Assembly: GCF_009709615.1 (NCBI RefSeq)
Contig: NZ_WJYA01000007.1
Coordinates: 62,001-126,000 of the forward strand
Reading direction: 5' to 3'
Source of the DNA: Winogradskyella ouciana
Lineage (GTDB): Bacteria; Bacteroidota; Bacteroidia; Flavobacteriales; Flavobacteriaceae
Length of the DNA: 64,000 nt
The notes beneath the pieces are model-generated. The model searched no databases and was not told the DNA's origin. It was given only the letters and a program-made list of their open reading frames with translations. Position 1 is the first letter of the stretch. Each line of letters begins with the position of its first letter. A program made the position numbers and the translations under genes. This document shows, one piece after another, positions 42,950 to 52,144 of this stretch.

Positions 42950-44338
42950 TTATTCTTCCTTTAATCTATTGGTTTCCAATTTTTCAGATAATCTTTTCTC
43001 AATAATTGGTTCAATTAACGTTTTGCGCTTTTCAATATTCAAAAAAGGATTGATTTCTAGCTCATTTTTCATTTTATCAGCAGGGTTTGGATGTTTATTT
43101 GTGCCTAAAAGCACTAATTTTTCTGCATCAAAATCAGCCTGTTCTTTAGCTGCACTTTCTTTAATTTTCCGTTGAATCGTTCCTTCTTTCAATTGACTTA
43201 AAAAGCCTCCGTTAGATTCAATATCCTTAAAAATATCTAAGGCTTTTTCTGCTAGTTGTTCGGTTAAACTTTCAATATAATAAGCTCCGTCTGCCGGATT
43301 GTTTACTTTATCGAAATAGCTTTCGTTTTTTAAAACCAAGAGTTGATTTCGAGAAATGCGCTCACCAAATTCGTTGGGTCTATGATACAAGGCGTCATAA
43401 GGTAAATTACAAATAGTATCTGCTCCTCCCAAAACGGCACTCATACATTCTGTTGTGGTACGAAGCATATTAACGTTGTAATCATAAATGGTTTTGTTAC
43501 GTTTGCTTGGTGTTGCTATGATTTTGCAATTCGTATTTACATCATATTCTGAAGCTAGAGTTGCCCATAATTGTCGTAAGGCTCTGAGTTTAGCGATTTC
43601 GAAGAAATAATTTGAGCCGACTGAGACGTTGAACGTCACTTTGAGAGATTGCTTCGCTTCACTCGCAATGACGTTATCTAAATGGTTAAGATACTCGTTG
43701 GCATGTGCCAAACCATAAGCTAATTGCTGTACAATTGTTGCACCTGCGTTTTGGTAAAGGCTTAAGTCAATGCTAAGTTCATTGGTTTGCTTTACTATGC
43801 CTTCAAATTTTGAATGGTCCTCCTTGAGGTTGCTGTACCAATTACCTGTTTTGGCTAGGCTACCAATGATGTCTGTGTGTATTGTTGTTATATTGTTTGG
43901 CGCTTCAGCTTCGCTCAGCGTGGCATTATTGATTTTACTAGTAAACTCTTCTGATAGAAAATTACATTTCAGATGAACATCAATAGTTATTAAATCGATG
44001 TTTGAAAGTAAATCAGAAACTGAAATGTTTTCGGAGTTGACAATAAACAAGATGCTTTCAGCACCACGTTCGATAGCGTCTCTTGCAGCGATATTGGCAT
44101 CGTTTTCATTTTGTACTTCAATAGCCTGGCATATTTTCCAAGCTGTGGCTTTACTGGCTGATATTTCTGGCCATTTTTCAAACTCATCGGAATGGTAAAA
44201 CGGTTTTACATCAATACCTTCATTGGTGTTCCAAATAAGGGTGTCGTTATAATCCGCACCTTTTAAATCGACCTGAATTTTTTGTTTCCAAGCTTTTGAA
44301 GATACTCCTTCAAACTCATCAAATAAAGGTTTACTCAT
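42950..44338 (-). CDS. mutA: Methylmalonyl-CoA mutase, small subunit (with an in-frame repeat insertion)
   Basis: 462 residues, without the cobalamin domain, as in Bacteroidetes small subunits. Barrel segment SNYFFEIAKLRALRQLWATL aligns with the mutase family. Just before it, the peptide VIASEAKQSL interrupts the usual spacing; it is the translation of a palindromic interspersed repeat (43632-43675). The frame stays open across it, so the subunit probably remains functional with a surface loop. Its start overlaps the ftsB stop by 8 bp. Confidence 0.92.
   Translation of the reverse strand: MSKPLFDEFEGVSSKAWKQKIQVDLKGADYNDTLIWNTNEGIDVKPFYHSDEFEKWPEISASKATAWKICQAIEVQNENDANIAARDAIERGAESILFIVNSENISVSDLLSNIDLITIDVHLKCNFLSEEFTSKINNATLSEAEAPNNITTIHTDIIGSLAKTGNWYSNLKEDHSKFEGIVKQTNELSIDLSLYQNAGATIVQQLAYGLAHANEYLNHLDNVIASEAKQSLKVTFNVSVGSNYFFEIAKLRALRQLWATLASEYDVNTNCKIIATPSKRNKTIYDYNVNMLRTTTECMSAVLGGADTICNLPYDALYHRPNEFGERISRNQLLVLKNESYFDKVNNPADGAYYIESLTEQLAEKALDIFKDIESNGGFLSQLKEGTIQRKIKESAAKEQADFDAEKLVLLGTNKHPNPADKMKNELEINPFLNIEKRKTLIEPIIEKRLSEKLETNRLKEE
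43632..43675 (-). repeat. REP-like palindrome inside mutA
   Basis: 44 bp bounded by AACGTCA and TGACGTT inverted repeats. On the - strand the core TTGCGAGTGAAGCGAAGCAA encodes ASEAKQ. Peptides of this form are typical of one abundant Bacteroidetes interspersed repeat family read in this frame. Confidence 0.7.
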
Positions 44339-44657
44339 CTTGTTTTTCTTTGGCTATACTATCTTCGTATTCAATAATGAAAATATCCTCATTGGGTTTC
44401 TTCATATAATAATTCTCACGTGCAGCACGTTCTATGCCTTCTTCAGTACTAAGCTCTTTAATGGCTTTGTTGTCTTTCTTCATTTCATTTTTATAATGCT
44501 CTTTTTGGTATTCCAATTCTTTCATATCTGAGTTGAGCTCGTAATGAAATAATAAGGAATGTGCATCAAAAAATAACATCCAGATAGCAAATACTATAAA
44601 AACTAACAGGTAAATGTTTTTAAAAGGTTTTAAATATTTGTTATCAAAGATTCCCAT
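44331..44657 (-). CDS. FtsB/DivIC-like septum formation protein
   Basis: 108 residues. One membrane span (NIYLLVFIVFAIWMLFFDAH), a coiled coil (MKELEYQKEHYKNEMKKDNK) and the DivIC/FtsB hallmark IERAARENYYMKKPNEDIFI. It bridges division proteins at the septum. Overlaps mutA and shares one base with the udk stop. Confidence 0.85.
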   Translation of the reverse strand: MGIFDNKYLKPFKNIYLLVFIVFAIWMLFFDAHSLLFHYELNSDMKELEYQKEHYKNEMKKDNKAIKELSTEEGIERAARENYYMKKPNEDIFIIEYEDSIAKEKQDE

Positions 44658-45262
44658 TATAAACGCTCGTTAATTATGGTTCTAACGATATCTACAGCTA
44701 CTGTGTTGTATTTGTTGTTAGGAATAATAATATCGGCATATTCCTTCATAGGTTCAATAAACTGCTGGTGCATAGGTTTTAAGGTGTTTTGATACCTTGT
44801 AAGAACCTCGTCTATATCACGTCCACGTTCCGTAATATCTCTTTTTAATCTTCGGATTAAGCGCTCGTCTGAATCTGCGTGGACAAATATTTTTATATCA
44901 AACAATTCTCTGATTTCTGGATTGGTAAGAATTAAAATCCCTTCTACAATCATTACCTTTCTAGGCTTTGTAGAAATAGTATCTCCTGTACGATTATGCT
45001 TGACAAAAGAATATACAGGTTGGTCTATGGATTTGCCTTCCTTTAACTCTTTTAGGTGCTGCGCCAACAGATCGAAATCGATAGAACGTGGATGGTCAAA
45101 ATTGATCTTTACACGTTCCTCATAACTGAGGTGAGAAGTGTCTTTATAGTAAGAATCTTGTGAAATAACACCTACCTGACCTTCAGGGAGTTCGTTAAGA
45201 AGTGTGTTAACAACGGTTGTTTTGCCACATCCTGTTCCTCCTGCAATTCCGATTATAAGCAT
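44657..45262 (-). CDS. udk: Uridine kinase
   Basis: 201 residues. P-loop GIAGGTGCGKTTVVNTLLNE, KINFDHPRSIDFDLLAQHL, and RRLKRDITERGRDIDEVLTR. Phosphorylates uridine and cytidine with ATP or GTP in pyrimidine salvage. Same strand and unit as the FtsB-like gene. Confidence 0.93.
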   Translation of the reverse strand: MLIIGIAGGTGCGKTTVVNTLLNELPEGQVGVISQDSYYKDTSHLSYEERVKINFDHPRSIDFDLLAQHLKELKEGKSIDQPVYSFVKHNRTGDTISTKPRKVMIVEGILILTNPEIRELFDIKIFVHADSDERLIRRLKRDITERGRDIDEVLTRYQNTLKPMHQQFIEPMKEYADIIIPNNKYNTVAVDIVRTIINERL

Positions 45263-45308
45263 TGTGATTTGTAGATTATATTAGTTGTGCAAATTTAACC
45301 AATTAGTA

Positions 45309-45764
45309 CTATTTATTGATGGTTTTTGCAACATCTTCGGCAGTAATAAATTCGCCATAATCATTTCCCCAACTATTGTTAATATAATTCATAACATCTG
45401 CCACTTCCTCGTTGGTAAGCCCTAAAGGCGCCATGGCACTGTTATAGGTAACGCCATTTACAACCATTTCTCCGGACATGCCATTTTTAACACCTTTAAT
45501 GCTTTCCTCTTGGTTGTCTCTTAAAAAATCGGCATTGGCCAATGGCGGAAATGCTTTAGGTACTCCTTTACCATTTGCCATATGACAAGTAATGCACATA
45601 TCGTTATAAACTGATTTTCCGCGTTCCATACTGGCTGTTAATTTTGTGTCTTTTTGAGCCAAGGGTGTCTTTTCCGGATAGTCTACTTTGGTTGTTTTCT
45701 TCTTTTCTGAATTACATGAAGTTACCAGTAATACAAGTATTAAAAGCTTAAATATTTTCATCAT
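45309..45764 (-). CDS. Class I cytochrome c lipoprotein
   Basis: 151 residues. Signal with lipobox (FKLLILVLLVTSC), heme site NDMCITCHMANGKG (CxxCH), and distal ligand candidate in YNSAMAPLGLTNEEVADV. It starts at an ATGA overlap with the sugar dehydrogenase, so it is the likely electron acceptor of that enzyme. An ATG three bases later is an equally possible start. Confidence 0.88.
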   Translation of the reverse strand: MMKIFKLLILVLLVTSCNSEKKKTTKVDYPEKTPLAQKDTKLTASMERGKSVYNDMCITCHMANGKGVPKAFPPLANADFLRDNQEESIKGVKNGMSGEMVVNGVTYNSAMAPLGLTNEEVADVMNYINNSWGNDYGEFITAEDVAKTINK

Positions 45765-46870
45765 TTTCTAATCAGTTTTACAATTCCTAAATTTTCTACT
45801 CCAACGTAGATATAACCATCTGGTCCTTGTTCAACAGAACGAACCCTTCCGATATCATTGAGCAAACGTTCTTCCTTTACAACCTTACCGTTTTTTATGG
45901 TACACATATCCAAATAATTAAATTTTAACGAGCCTACCAATAGATTGCCTTCCCAATCTCCGTATTTGTCACTATCTATAAATGCCATACCACTCGGTGC
46001 TATTGAAGGCACCCAATAGTGAAGCGGTTGTTCCATCCCTTCTTTTTCTGTAAGGTCAGTGAATTTTGTTCCGCTGTAATTAACTCCGTAGCTAATAACT
46101 GGCCATCCATAGTTTTTGCCAGGTTCTACAATATTTATTTCATCACCACCTCTCGGACCATGTTCGTGCGTCCAAATTTCTTTGGTGTCTGGATGAAGCG
46201 TCATGCCTTGCTGGTTTCTATGGCCGTAAGAATAGATTGCTTTTTTGGCATCAGCATCGTTTACAAAAGGGTTGTCTTCTGGGATGCTTCCATCGTCGTT
46301 AATACGATATGTTTTGCCACCATCGCGCGTAATGTCCTGTGGGTTGGTGTCTCTATCTCCACGCTCTCCGATGGTGAAAAATAAATAACCGTCTTTATCA
46401 AATACCAATCTAGAGCCAAAGTGTTGACCTCTTCTTGTATTTGGAGTCGCTTTGTACAACACTTCTAGATCCGTAAGCGTATTACCGTTTAGTTTCGCTC
46501 TGGCTATTGCTGTATTGCCGCCATCTCCTTCGCCTTCAGACGACACATAGGAAATGTAAATGTATTTATTGTTCTCAAAATCTGGATGAAGAATAACATC
46601 CATAAGTCCACCTTGTCCACGAACATATATTTCTGGTAAGCCAGAAATAGTCGTCTTTTCACCATCTTTAAAGTGAATGAGTTCACCACTTTTTTCGGTG
46701 ATTAACATAGCTCCATCTGGTAAAAAAGTGAATCCCCAAGGAATATTTAATTCTGGAACAACGACTTCATGGGTATTTTGATTATTGACAGGATTATTGT
46801 CTTGCGCACATGCCGTGAAGCTTAATGTCATTAGTAAGATTACTGCAAATTTTGAATAAAGGAATTTCAT
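45761..46870 (-). CDS. PQQ-dependent sugar dehydrogenase family protein
   Basis: 369 residues. Lipoprotein-type signal (LMTLSFTAC), then a beta-propeller of the soluble glucose/aldose dehydrogenase family: IPWGFTFLPDGAMLITEKSG, YVRGQGGLMDVILHPDFENN, RRGQHFGSRLVFDKDGYLFF, EHGPRGGDEINIVEPGKNYG, and IAPSGMAF. Oxidises sugars with PQQ in the periplasm; the neighbouring cytochrome c fits as acceptor. Confidence 0.9.
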   Translation of the reverse strand: MKFLYSKFAVILLMTLSFTACAQDNNPVNNQNTHEVVVPELNIPWGFTFLPDGAMLITEKSGELIHFKDGEKTTISGLPEIYVRGQGGLMDVILHPDFENNKYIYISYVSSEGEGDGGNTAIARAKLNGNTLTDLEVLYKATPNTRRGQHFGSRLVFDKDGYLFFTIGERGDRDTNPQDITRDGGKTYRINDDGSIPEDNPFVNDADAKKAIYSYGHRNQQGMTLHPDTKEIWTHEHGPRGGDEINIVEPGKNYGWPVISYGVNYSGTKFTDLTEKEGMEQPLHYWVPSIAPSGMAFIDSDKYGDWEGNLLVGSLKFNYLDMCTIKNGKVVKEERLLNDIGRVRSVEQGPDGYIYVGVENLGIVKLIRK

Positions 46871-46894
46871 GGTTTTTCTTTTAGGACAAGATAC

Positions 46895-49186
46895 TTAAAA
46901 AACATAATTTAATCGAATGGCAGCATAATAATTTATGGGATTTCCTGGATAATAATAGCGTGGTGCAGCACCGTTGAATCCTAAGGCGTTGACCAATATT
47001 TGTGATGCATATGTTGTATCAAATAGGTTATTAATTCCAAAGGAAAAGTTTAAGCTGAAATGGTCTCCAAAAGCTTTCTCATAACCGATTTTAGCATAAG
47101 TAATACTGTAAGCATCGCTATATAAACTATTACTGTCAGTTATAGGAATTTCGCCAACATGTCTGTAATTAAAATTGCCATATAGCCCAAAGTTGAAACT
47201 GTAATCGATACCAAGGTTAAATACTTGACTTGGTACTCCTGTAAGATCATTGCCAGAAAAGTTGGAGTCTTCATCAATAAATTCATCAAATTTAAAATTG
47301 TTGAGAGTGTAATTGATATAGGTATTGATTTTAAGCTTATCTGAACTCAATCCACTGTAATCTAATTTTAGCTCTAAACCATCATGTCTTGTTTTGCCAG
47401 CATTGATGCCTATAAACTCGTCTTGTGCAGTTCTTCTCGATACAACTAAATTGCTAATGTTTAGCCTATAAACAGAAATACCGTATTGCAATTTTCCTTT
47501 TGCTAGGAGTCCTCTACTGCCTATTTCGTAGTTCCAGCCGGTTTCGGGTTTTAGGTTTTGGTTGATTTGTCCGTTCGGTAAAAGGGTTTCGCTTAATGAA
47601 ATCGGTGAAAACCCTTGACTAATGCTTGAAAACAGATGGATATGATCAGTCAAAGCATGTGAAACACCAAATTTTGGTGAAACAATAGATTTGAATTTAA
47701 ACTCGCCAGATTGATCGGGATTATTGTCTGAAACTTCAAATTTGTCTTCTAAATCGTATGACGTTCTGTTAAAGTTGATGCCAAATGTGAATGTTGTGCG
47801 TGAAGAAAGTTCATAATCACTTTCAAAAAACAGATTATAATAGTTTCTGTTCTCTTTAAAATTTGAAAGCTCATCTCCTTGTACGCTTCCAGTTCCCTCT
47901 TCAAAATCTTCATATAAATTTTCAAAGGTTTTGTACTTGTAATTATCCTTAAAATATTCTCCGCCTATGGTGAAATTCAAGTTCTTTTTAAAAAGCTCAG
48001 TACTACCCAATAATCTCGATCTTAAACCATAGGCAAAACTATTTTCGCTTAGAATATTAAAAGGTCTTGGCTCATAATTGCTTCTGAAGGAAGTAAAGAT
48101 GCTAGTGACTTGTTGGAAGGATTCATTGAATTGATGCGTCCAGGTTAAACCGATAATTCCTCGATCTGAATCTTCAAAACCTTTTGATCTTCCCCAAGTA
48201 AAAGCTGCTGAACTCGGACTGTTTATAAAATCCGACTCATTCAAAGAACTAGGAATAAAAGCCTTGAGATTAACAAAACTTGCTAGAACTGAAATGTCGT
48301 TTTTAGCATTGAGTATATGTTTTGATGATAATGTGAACGTATTGCGATTGTAGTCATTGTTATCACGATAACCATCACTCGCTGTTATACTATGTGTAAA
48401 ATTAATGGCATTCTTATTTAGACCAATGTTGAGGTTGGTTAGTTCCTTAATCAGTCCGAATGAACCAACGGTAAACTCGGATGATACCTTTGTTGAATTA
48501 CCAAAATTATATTTGGGTTTGAGTAGAATGGTTCCTCCCAATCCGGCACCATAACTGCTGGATGTCGCTCCTTTTATAATTTCAATTTCAGATAGTGAGC
48601 CCAATTCAAAATCTTCAATTGTCGTTTCGCCACTTCCGTTTGTTAAAGGAATGTCCTTAAAGTAAGCTCTAATTTTTGATGTGCCAAACAGATTTCTTGC
48701 TCCGATTCCTCTAATGGTTATCCGATTAGTGTTAAGTGCTCCACTTTGCATAAAAACACCTGGTGTAGAATTTAATATTGGAGAAAAATCGGCATTATTG
48801 TAGCGTTGTATCTGAGATTGATCAATAACTTCAATGGATGCGGTGGACTTTTTAAGTAATTTTGGTAGGTGATTTGCTGTTATGATGACTTCGTTTAATT
48901 GCGCAGGGTCAGAAGTCAATTCAATGATTTTAAAAGTTGAAAGTTCTATGTCAACAATTTCCTCATTGTAGCCAAGCCGTTTTATTTTAAACTTGCCACC
49001 TTCAATAATTTTAAAATTCCCATAAGTATTGGAATAAGAGGTGTCTAAAGTCTTTAGATTGATTATTGCAGTATTTTCTAACGCAATACCGTTAGCCTTA
49101 TCTAAAATTTTCCCATTGAAATTTTGCGCAAAAGAACTAAATGTAAATAATAAAAGGAAGATTAGAATTTGAAAGACTTTTGCCAT
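46895..49186 (-). CDS. TonB-dependent receptor
   Basis: 763 residues from the ATG at 49186; the frame extends to 49243 but the signal (MAKVFQILIFLLLFTFSSFA) sets the start. A short carboxypeptidase-D-like domain, plug NTNRITIRGIGARNLFGTSK and SEIEIIKGATSSSYGAGLGG, and a barrel ending in an aromatic residue (YAAIRLNYVF). Substrate unknown. Located upstream of the PQQ dehydrogenase with 24 bp between them, so uptake and oxidation of one nutrient is possible. Confidence 0.9.
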   Translation of the reverse strand: MAKVFQILIFLLLFTFSSFAQNFNGKILDKANGIALENTAIINLKTLDTSYSNTYGNFKIIEGGKFKIKRLGYNEEIVDIELSTFKIIELTSDPAQLNEVIITANHLPKLLKKSTASIEVIDQSQIQRYNNADFSPILNSTPGVFMQSGALNTNRITIRGIGARNLFGTSKIRAYFKDIPLTNGSGETTIEDFELGSLSEIEIIKGATSSSYGAGLGGTILLKPKYNFGNSTKVSSEFTVGSFGLIKELTNLNIGLNKNAINFTHSITASDGYRDNNDYNRNTFTLSSKHILNAKNDISVLASFVNLKAFIPSSLNESDFINSPSSAAFTWGRSKGFEDSDRGIIGLTWTHQFNESFQQVTSIFTSFRSNYEPRPFNILSENSFAYGLRSRLLGSTELFKKNLNFTIGGEYFKDNYKYKTFENLYEDFEEGTGSVQGDELSNFKENRNYYNLFFESDYELSSRTTFTFGINFNRTSYDLEDKFEVSDNNPDQSGEFKFKSIVSPKFGVSHALTDHIHLFSSISQGFSPISLSETLLPNGQINQNLKPETGWNYEIGSRGLLAKGKLQYGISVYRLNISNLVVSRRTAQDEFIGINAGKTRHDGLELKLDYSGLSSDKLKINTYINYTLNNFKFDEFIDEDSNFSGNDLTGVPSQVFNLGIDYSFNFGLYGNFNYRHVGEIPITDSNSLYSDAYSITYAKIGYEKAFGDHFSLNFSFGINNLFDTTYASQILVNALGFNGAAPRYYYPGNPINYYAAIRLNYVF

Positions 49187-49307
49187 AAAGGATAAGGAAT
49201 AATATAAAGGGCCTAAGGCGAAATTACTCTTTTTTATTTCCAATTTAAAGATTTAAATAAATGTATTTTTTTATGATAAAAAGGTCTTTTACATTTAAGA
49301 AATAAAT

Positions 49308-49315
49308 TATATTTG
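49308..49315 (+). promoter_or_regulatory. TAnnTTTG promoter element of tRNA-Pro
   Basis: TATATTTG at 49308-49315, 72 bases before the mature tRNA 5' end. The -33 region is T-rich (49287-49290) but lacks a clear TTG. Confidence 0.6.
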
Positions 49316-49387
49316 CACCCGTTTTCTATTGTAGCTGTGATTTTGCAATTACTATGGATGCGTTTTGAAAAGATAAGATAACCATTT

Positions 49388-49462
49388 CGGGGTGTAGCGT
49401 AGCCCGGTTATCGCGCCGCGTTTGGGACGCGGAGGTCGCAGGTTCGAATCCTGCCACCCCGA
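49388..49462 (+). tRNA. tRNA-Pro (anticodon UGG)
   Basis: Acceptor stem CGGGGTG/CACCCCG (49388-49394, 49455-49461) with discriminator A. Anticodon stem CCGCG/CGCGG encloses TTTGGGA with the anticodon TGG at 49423-49425. The T arm GCAGGTTCGAATCCTGC is regular. CCA is not encoded. An intrinsic terminator follows 8 bp downstream. Confidence 0.97.
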
Positions 49463-49470
49463 CTTTAAGT

Positions 49471-49503
49471 AAAAAAAGCTCAGCAAATGCTGAGCTTTTT
49501 TTG
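49471..49503. terminator. Bidirectional terminator between tRNA-Pro and a small gene
   Basis: AGCTCAGCA (49478-49486) pairs with TGCTGAGCT (49488-49496), flanked by A and T tracts on both sides. It serves the tRNA on the + strand and the small membrane protein gene on the - strand. Confidence 0.85.
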
Positions 49504-49656
49504 TTAGTACCATTCAAAAAATATACCTGAAATTGCTACGGCTATTATCAGTATAATTAATGTTATGATGATGAAAGTTGCTCCAAATTTGGTTTTCGCA
49601 TCTTTCTGCAGAATATAATCATCTCTTTCTTCGTCTTCTTCTTTTACAAATTTCAT
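49504..49656 (-). CDS. Small single-span membrane protein (50 residues)
   Basis: Sequence read on the complement from the ATG at 49656 to TAA at 49504-49506. Acidic N-terminus (MKFVKEEDEERDDYILQKDA), then TKFGATFIIITLIILIIAVA and a short tail GIFFEWY. Small proteins of this shape are common in Flavobacteria. It lies 11 bp beyond the 3' end of the aldehyde dehydrogenase gene, on the same strand. Confidence 0.7.
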   Translation of the reverse strand: MKFVKEEDEERDDYILQKDAKTKFGATFIIITLIILIIAVAISGIFFEWY

Positions 49657-49667
49657 AATTTATATTT

Positions 49668-51032
49668 TTACTTATTAATAAATATCGTCTTTTTATTTAC
49701 AAATTCCAAAATACCTTCTTTAGATAATTCCCTCCCGTATCCAGAAGCTTTTGTTCCACCAAAAGGTAACCTTGGATCTGATTTTACCATTTCGTTGATA
49801 AAGTATGCTCCATCTTCAATAGCTAAAACCTTTTTTGAAGCCTTTTTATAATCCTTGGTAAATATCATAGTCCCAAGACCAAATCTAGAATTAGATGCCA
49901 TTGCAATGGCCTCATCTAAATTCTTAACTTTAATAATAGGTGCAACTGGCCCAAAGGTCTCTTCTTTAAACACTGGCATATCTTTAGTAATATTTGTCAA
50001 TATGGTTGGTTGATAATAGGCATCACCTCTTGTGTTACCATAATGTACTTTAGCTCCCTTTTCAACAGATTTAGAAACTTGCTCTTCTAATATATCAGCT
50101 AAATCTGGTCTTGCCAGGCAGGACATATTAGTATCTTCCTTAAAAGGGTCATCATAATTTAATGCCTTCACTTTTTTGGTGAACTGCTCAAGGAATTCAT
50201 CATAGATTTCTTCTTCTACTAAAAAACGTTTTGCAGCAATGCAACTTTGACCTGAATTCTGCATTCTAGCTTTAACAATGGTATCTAGATGTTTATCTAA
50301 ATCGGCATCCTTTAAAATTATACAAGCATTGTTGCCACCTAGCTCTAATACTGTTTTTTTAAGATGTTTACCAGCAGTCTGAGCAATGCTTTTCCCAGCC
50401 TTTTCACTTCCTGTTAAGGTTACTGCTTTTACAATATCATTGCCAATAATCTCTTCTATGGTATCGTGATCGGCCAATAAAGTTTGAAAGCAACCCTCTG
50501 GAAAACCAGACTTATTGAATAGCTTTTCAATCGCTATAGCGCACCCAGTGACATTAGAGGCGTGTTTTAATAAGGCCACATTACCAGCTATGAGTGTTGG
50601 GATGGCAAATCTAAACACTTGCCAAAAAGGGTAATTCCAAGGCATAACCGCCAAAATACAACCTAGCGGATCGTAACTGATATAACTTTCATGTGCGTCT
50701 GTTTCTATGATGGCATCAGCTAAAAATTGGTCTGCGTTATGTGCATAGAATTGAATCAAAAAAGCACATTTCTCAATCTCGGCCTTGCTTTCTGTTATGG
50801 GTTTGCCCATTTCTAAAGTTATGAGCTTGCTCAGCGAGTCTTTATCTGCCAGCAACTCATCAGCAAGTTTTTGTAACAGTTTAGCACGCTCACTTATTTC
50901 GAGCAATTTCCAAGATTTAAAGGTGGCATTTGCCAACTCTAATTTTTTATTCAAAACAACTTTCGAATCTAACTTGTAGGTTTTAATGTGTTCCCCGTTG
51001 TAAGGATTATTTGTATTTATGGTGTCGCTCAT
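49668..51032 (-). CDS. NAD(P)-dependent succinate-semialdehyde dehydrogenase family protein
   Basis: 454 residues. AMPWNYPFWQVFRFAIPTL, catalytic Glu in VLELGGNNACIILKDAD, catalytic Cys in NSGQSCIAAKRFLVEEEIY, and FGPVAPIIKVKNLDEAI. It oxidises succinate semialdehyde (GabD/Sad type) or a related aldehyde. Length is typical for the class found across Flavobacteria. Confidence 0.92.
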   Translation of the reverse strand: MSDTINTNNPYNGEHIKTYKLDSKVVLNKKLELANATFKSWKLLEISERAKLLQKLADELLADKDSLSKLITLEMGKPITESKAEIEKCAFLIQFYAHNADQFLADAIIETDAHESYISYDPLGCILAVMPWNYPFWQVFRFAIPTLIAGNVALLKHASNVTGCAIAIEKLFNKSGFPEGCFQTLLADHDTIEEIIGNDIVKAVTLTGSEKAGKSIAQTAGKHLKKTVLELGGNNACIILKDADLDKHLDTIVKARMQNSGQSCIAAKRFLVEEEIYDEFLEQFTKKVKALNYDDPFKEDTNMSCLARPDLADILEEQVSKSVEKGAKVHYGNTRGDAYYQPTILTNITKDMPVFKEETFGPVAPIIKVKNLDEAIAMASNSRFGLGTMIFTKDYKKASKKVLAIEDGAYFINEMVKSDPRLPFGGTKASGYGRELSKEGILEFVNKKTIFINK

Positions 51033-51226
51033 AGTTTTGTTTGTTAGTTCAAATTTAAATTTATTGGAGATTTTATCTTAATTCTAATACAAAAATGTTT
51101 AACGCTAAAAGTATTTGGCATAATAGCAAAAATCCATATCAAAAGAGTTAAGGTTGGCCGTATATTGATTATATATTAGCGTCAACGACAAATAACAATA
51201 ACAATAACAATTAAACACAAAATAAT

Positions 51227-51586
51227 ATGAGTAATAACGGAAATACAGTTTTAGGAATTTTAGTAGGTGCAGCAGCAGGTGCAGCATTAGGAATCTTGTT
51301 TGCGCCAGATAAAGGAAGTGAAACAAGACGACGAATCGCTGAAGAGGCTGAGGCGAGAAGAAACCAACTTGCAGAAAAGGCAACAGAATTAAAAGATTCT
51401 ATTGGAAATTCTATTTCAACACAAAAAGGTAATTTAGATAGTCAAGTTGAATCTATTATGTCTAACGCAAGTTACAAGGCGGAAGATGTCATTACTACCT
51501 TAGAAGCAAAGTTGAAAGACTTAAAGGAAAGAAATAAAAATCTTCAGAAAAACAGTAAATCAACAAAGACAGCAAAAACAGCCTAG
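51227..51586 (+). CDS. YtxH domain protein
   Basis: 119 residues. [20 protein letters not shown] with [20 protein letters not shown] is the YtxH signature: a glycine/alanine-rich membrane segment followed by a coiled coil. Linked to general stress in other phyla. First of three genes with 3- and 1-bp gaps. Confidence 0.85.
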   Translation: MSNNGNTVLGILVGAAAGAALGILFAPDKGSETRRRIAEEAEARRNQLAEKATELKDSIGNSISTQKGNLDSQVESIMSNASYKAEDVITTLEAKLKDLKERNKNLQKNSKSTKTAKTA

Positions 51587-51589
51587 TCA

Positions 51590-51937
51590 ATGAGTGTATT
51601 TAATGATATTAATAATACAACCGATAAAGCGTCAGAAATTGGTGAGCGTTACTTAAAAACGTCTCACCAATATTTTAAGTTAAAGGTCTTCCAACAACTT
51701 ACACTGACAATGAGTTTGCTCGCCAAGATATTGTTAATTGGTGGCATAGTTTTTATAGGTATTATTTTCTTGGCCGTAGCATTGGCTATTGAGTTGGGTA
51801 ATGTTTTTGAGAGTTTGGTATTGGGTTACCTATCTGTTGGGATCATATTTTTGGCGGTGGCACTTATAATCTATAGTCTCCGGGCAAAGATCAACAGGTT
51901 TATTATTAAAACATTTAGTTTAAAATTTTTCGATTGA
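51590..51937 (+). CDS. Phage-holin-III-like membrane protein
   Basis: 115 residues with two strong spans (LLAKILLIGGIVFIGIIFLA, SLVLGYLSVGIIFLAVALII), similar to the holin superfamily III / competence-like proteins that usually follow YtxH in Bacteroidetes. No lytic function is implied. Starts 3 bp after YtxH. Confidence 0.75.
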   Translation: MSVFNDINNTTDKASEIGERYLKTSHQYFKLKVFQQLTLTMSLLAKILLIGGIVFIGIIFLAVALAIELGNVFESLVLGYLSVGIIFLAVALIIYSLRAKINRFIIKTFSLKFFD

Positions 51938-51938
51938 T

Positions 51939-52142
51939 ATGAAAGTATATTCATCATTTAAAGATATTGAGAACAACCTTAAACGATTAAGGTTAGAGCG
52001 AGATATTGCTTGGGAAGAACTTAAACTTATGAAAAATGAGTATAAAGAAGACCTAAAGCCATTAAACTGGGTAAGTTCAGCTTTAAAACTTACTGGAAAA
52101 TATGGACTTATAGCTTTAATACGCAAGTGGATATTTAAGTAA
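51939..52142 (+). CDS. Small DUF6327-like protein
   Basis: 67 residues. Basic/helical: SSFKDIENNLKRLRLERDIA and KLTGKYGLIALIRKWIFK. It follows the holin-like gene by 1 bp, in the order YtxH - holin-like - this family usual in Flavobacteria. Convergent with the AraC gene. Confidence 0.7.
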   Translation: MKVYSSFKDIENNLKRLRLERDIAWEELKLMKNEYKEDLKPLNWVSSALKLTGKYGLIALIRKWIFK

Positions 52143-52144
52143 TT

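Noticed and set aside
49326..49517. A 63-codon - strand frame across the tRNA
   Set aside because: It is the antisense of tRNA-Pro; peptides with AGFEPATSASQTRRDNRA are a well-known artefact of translating tRNA genes.
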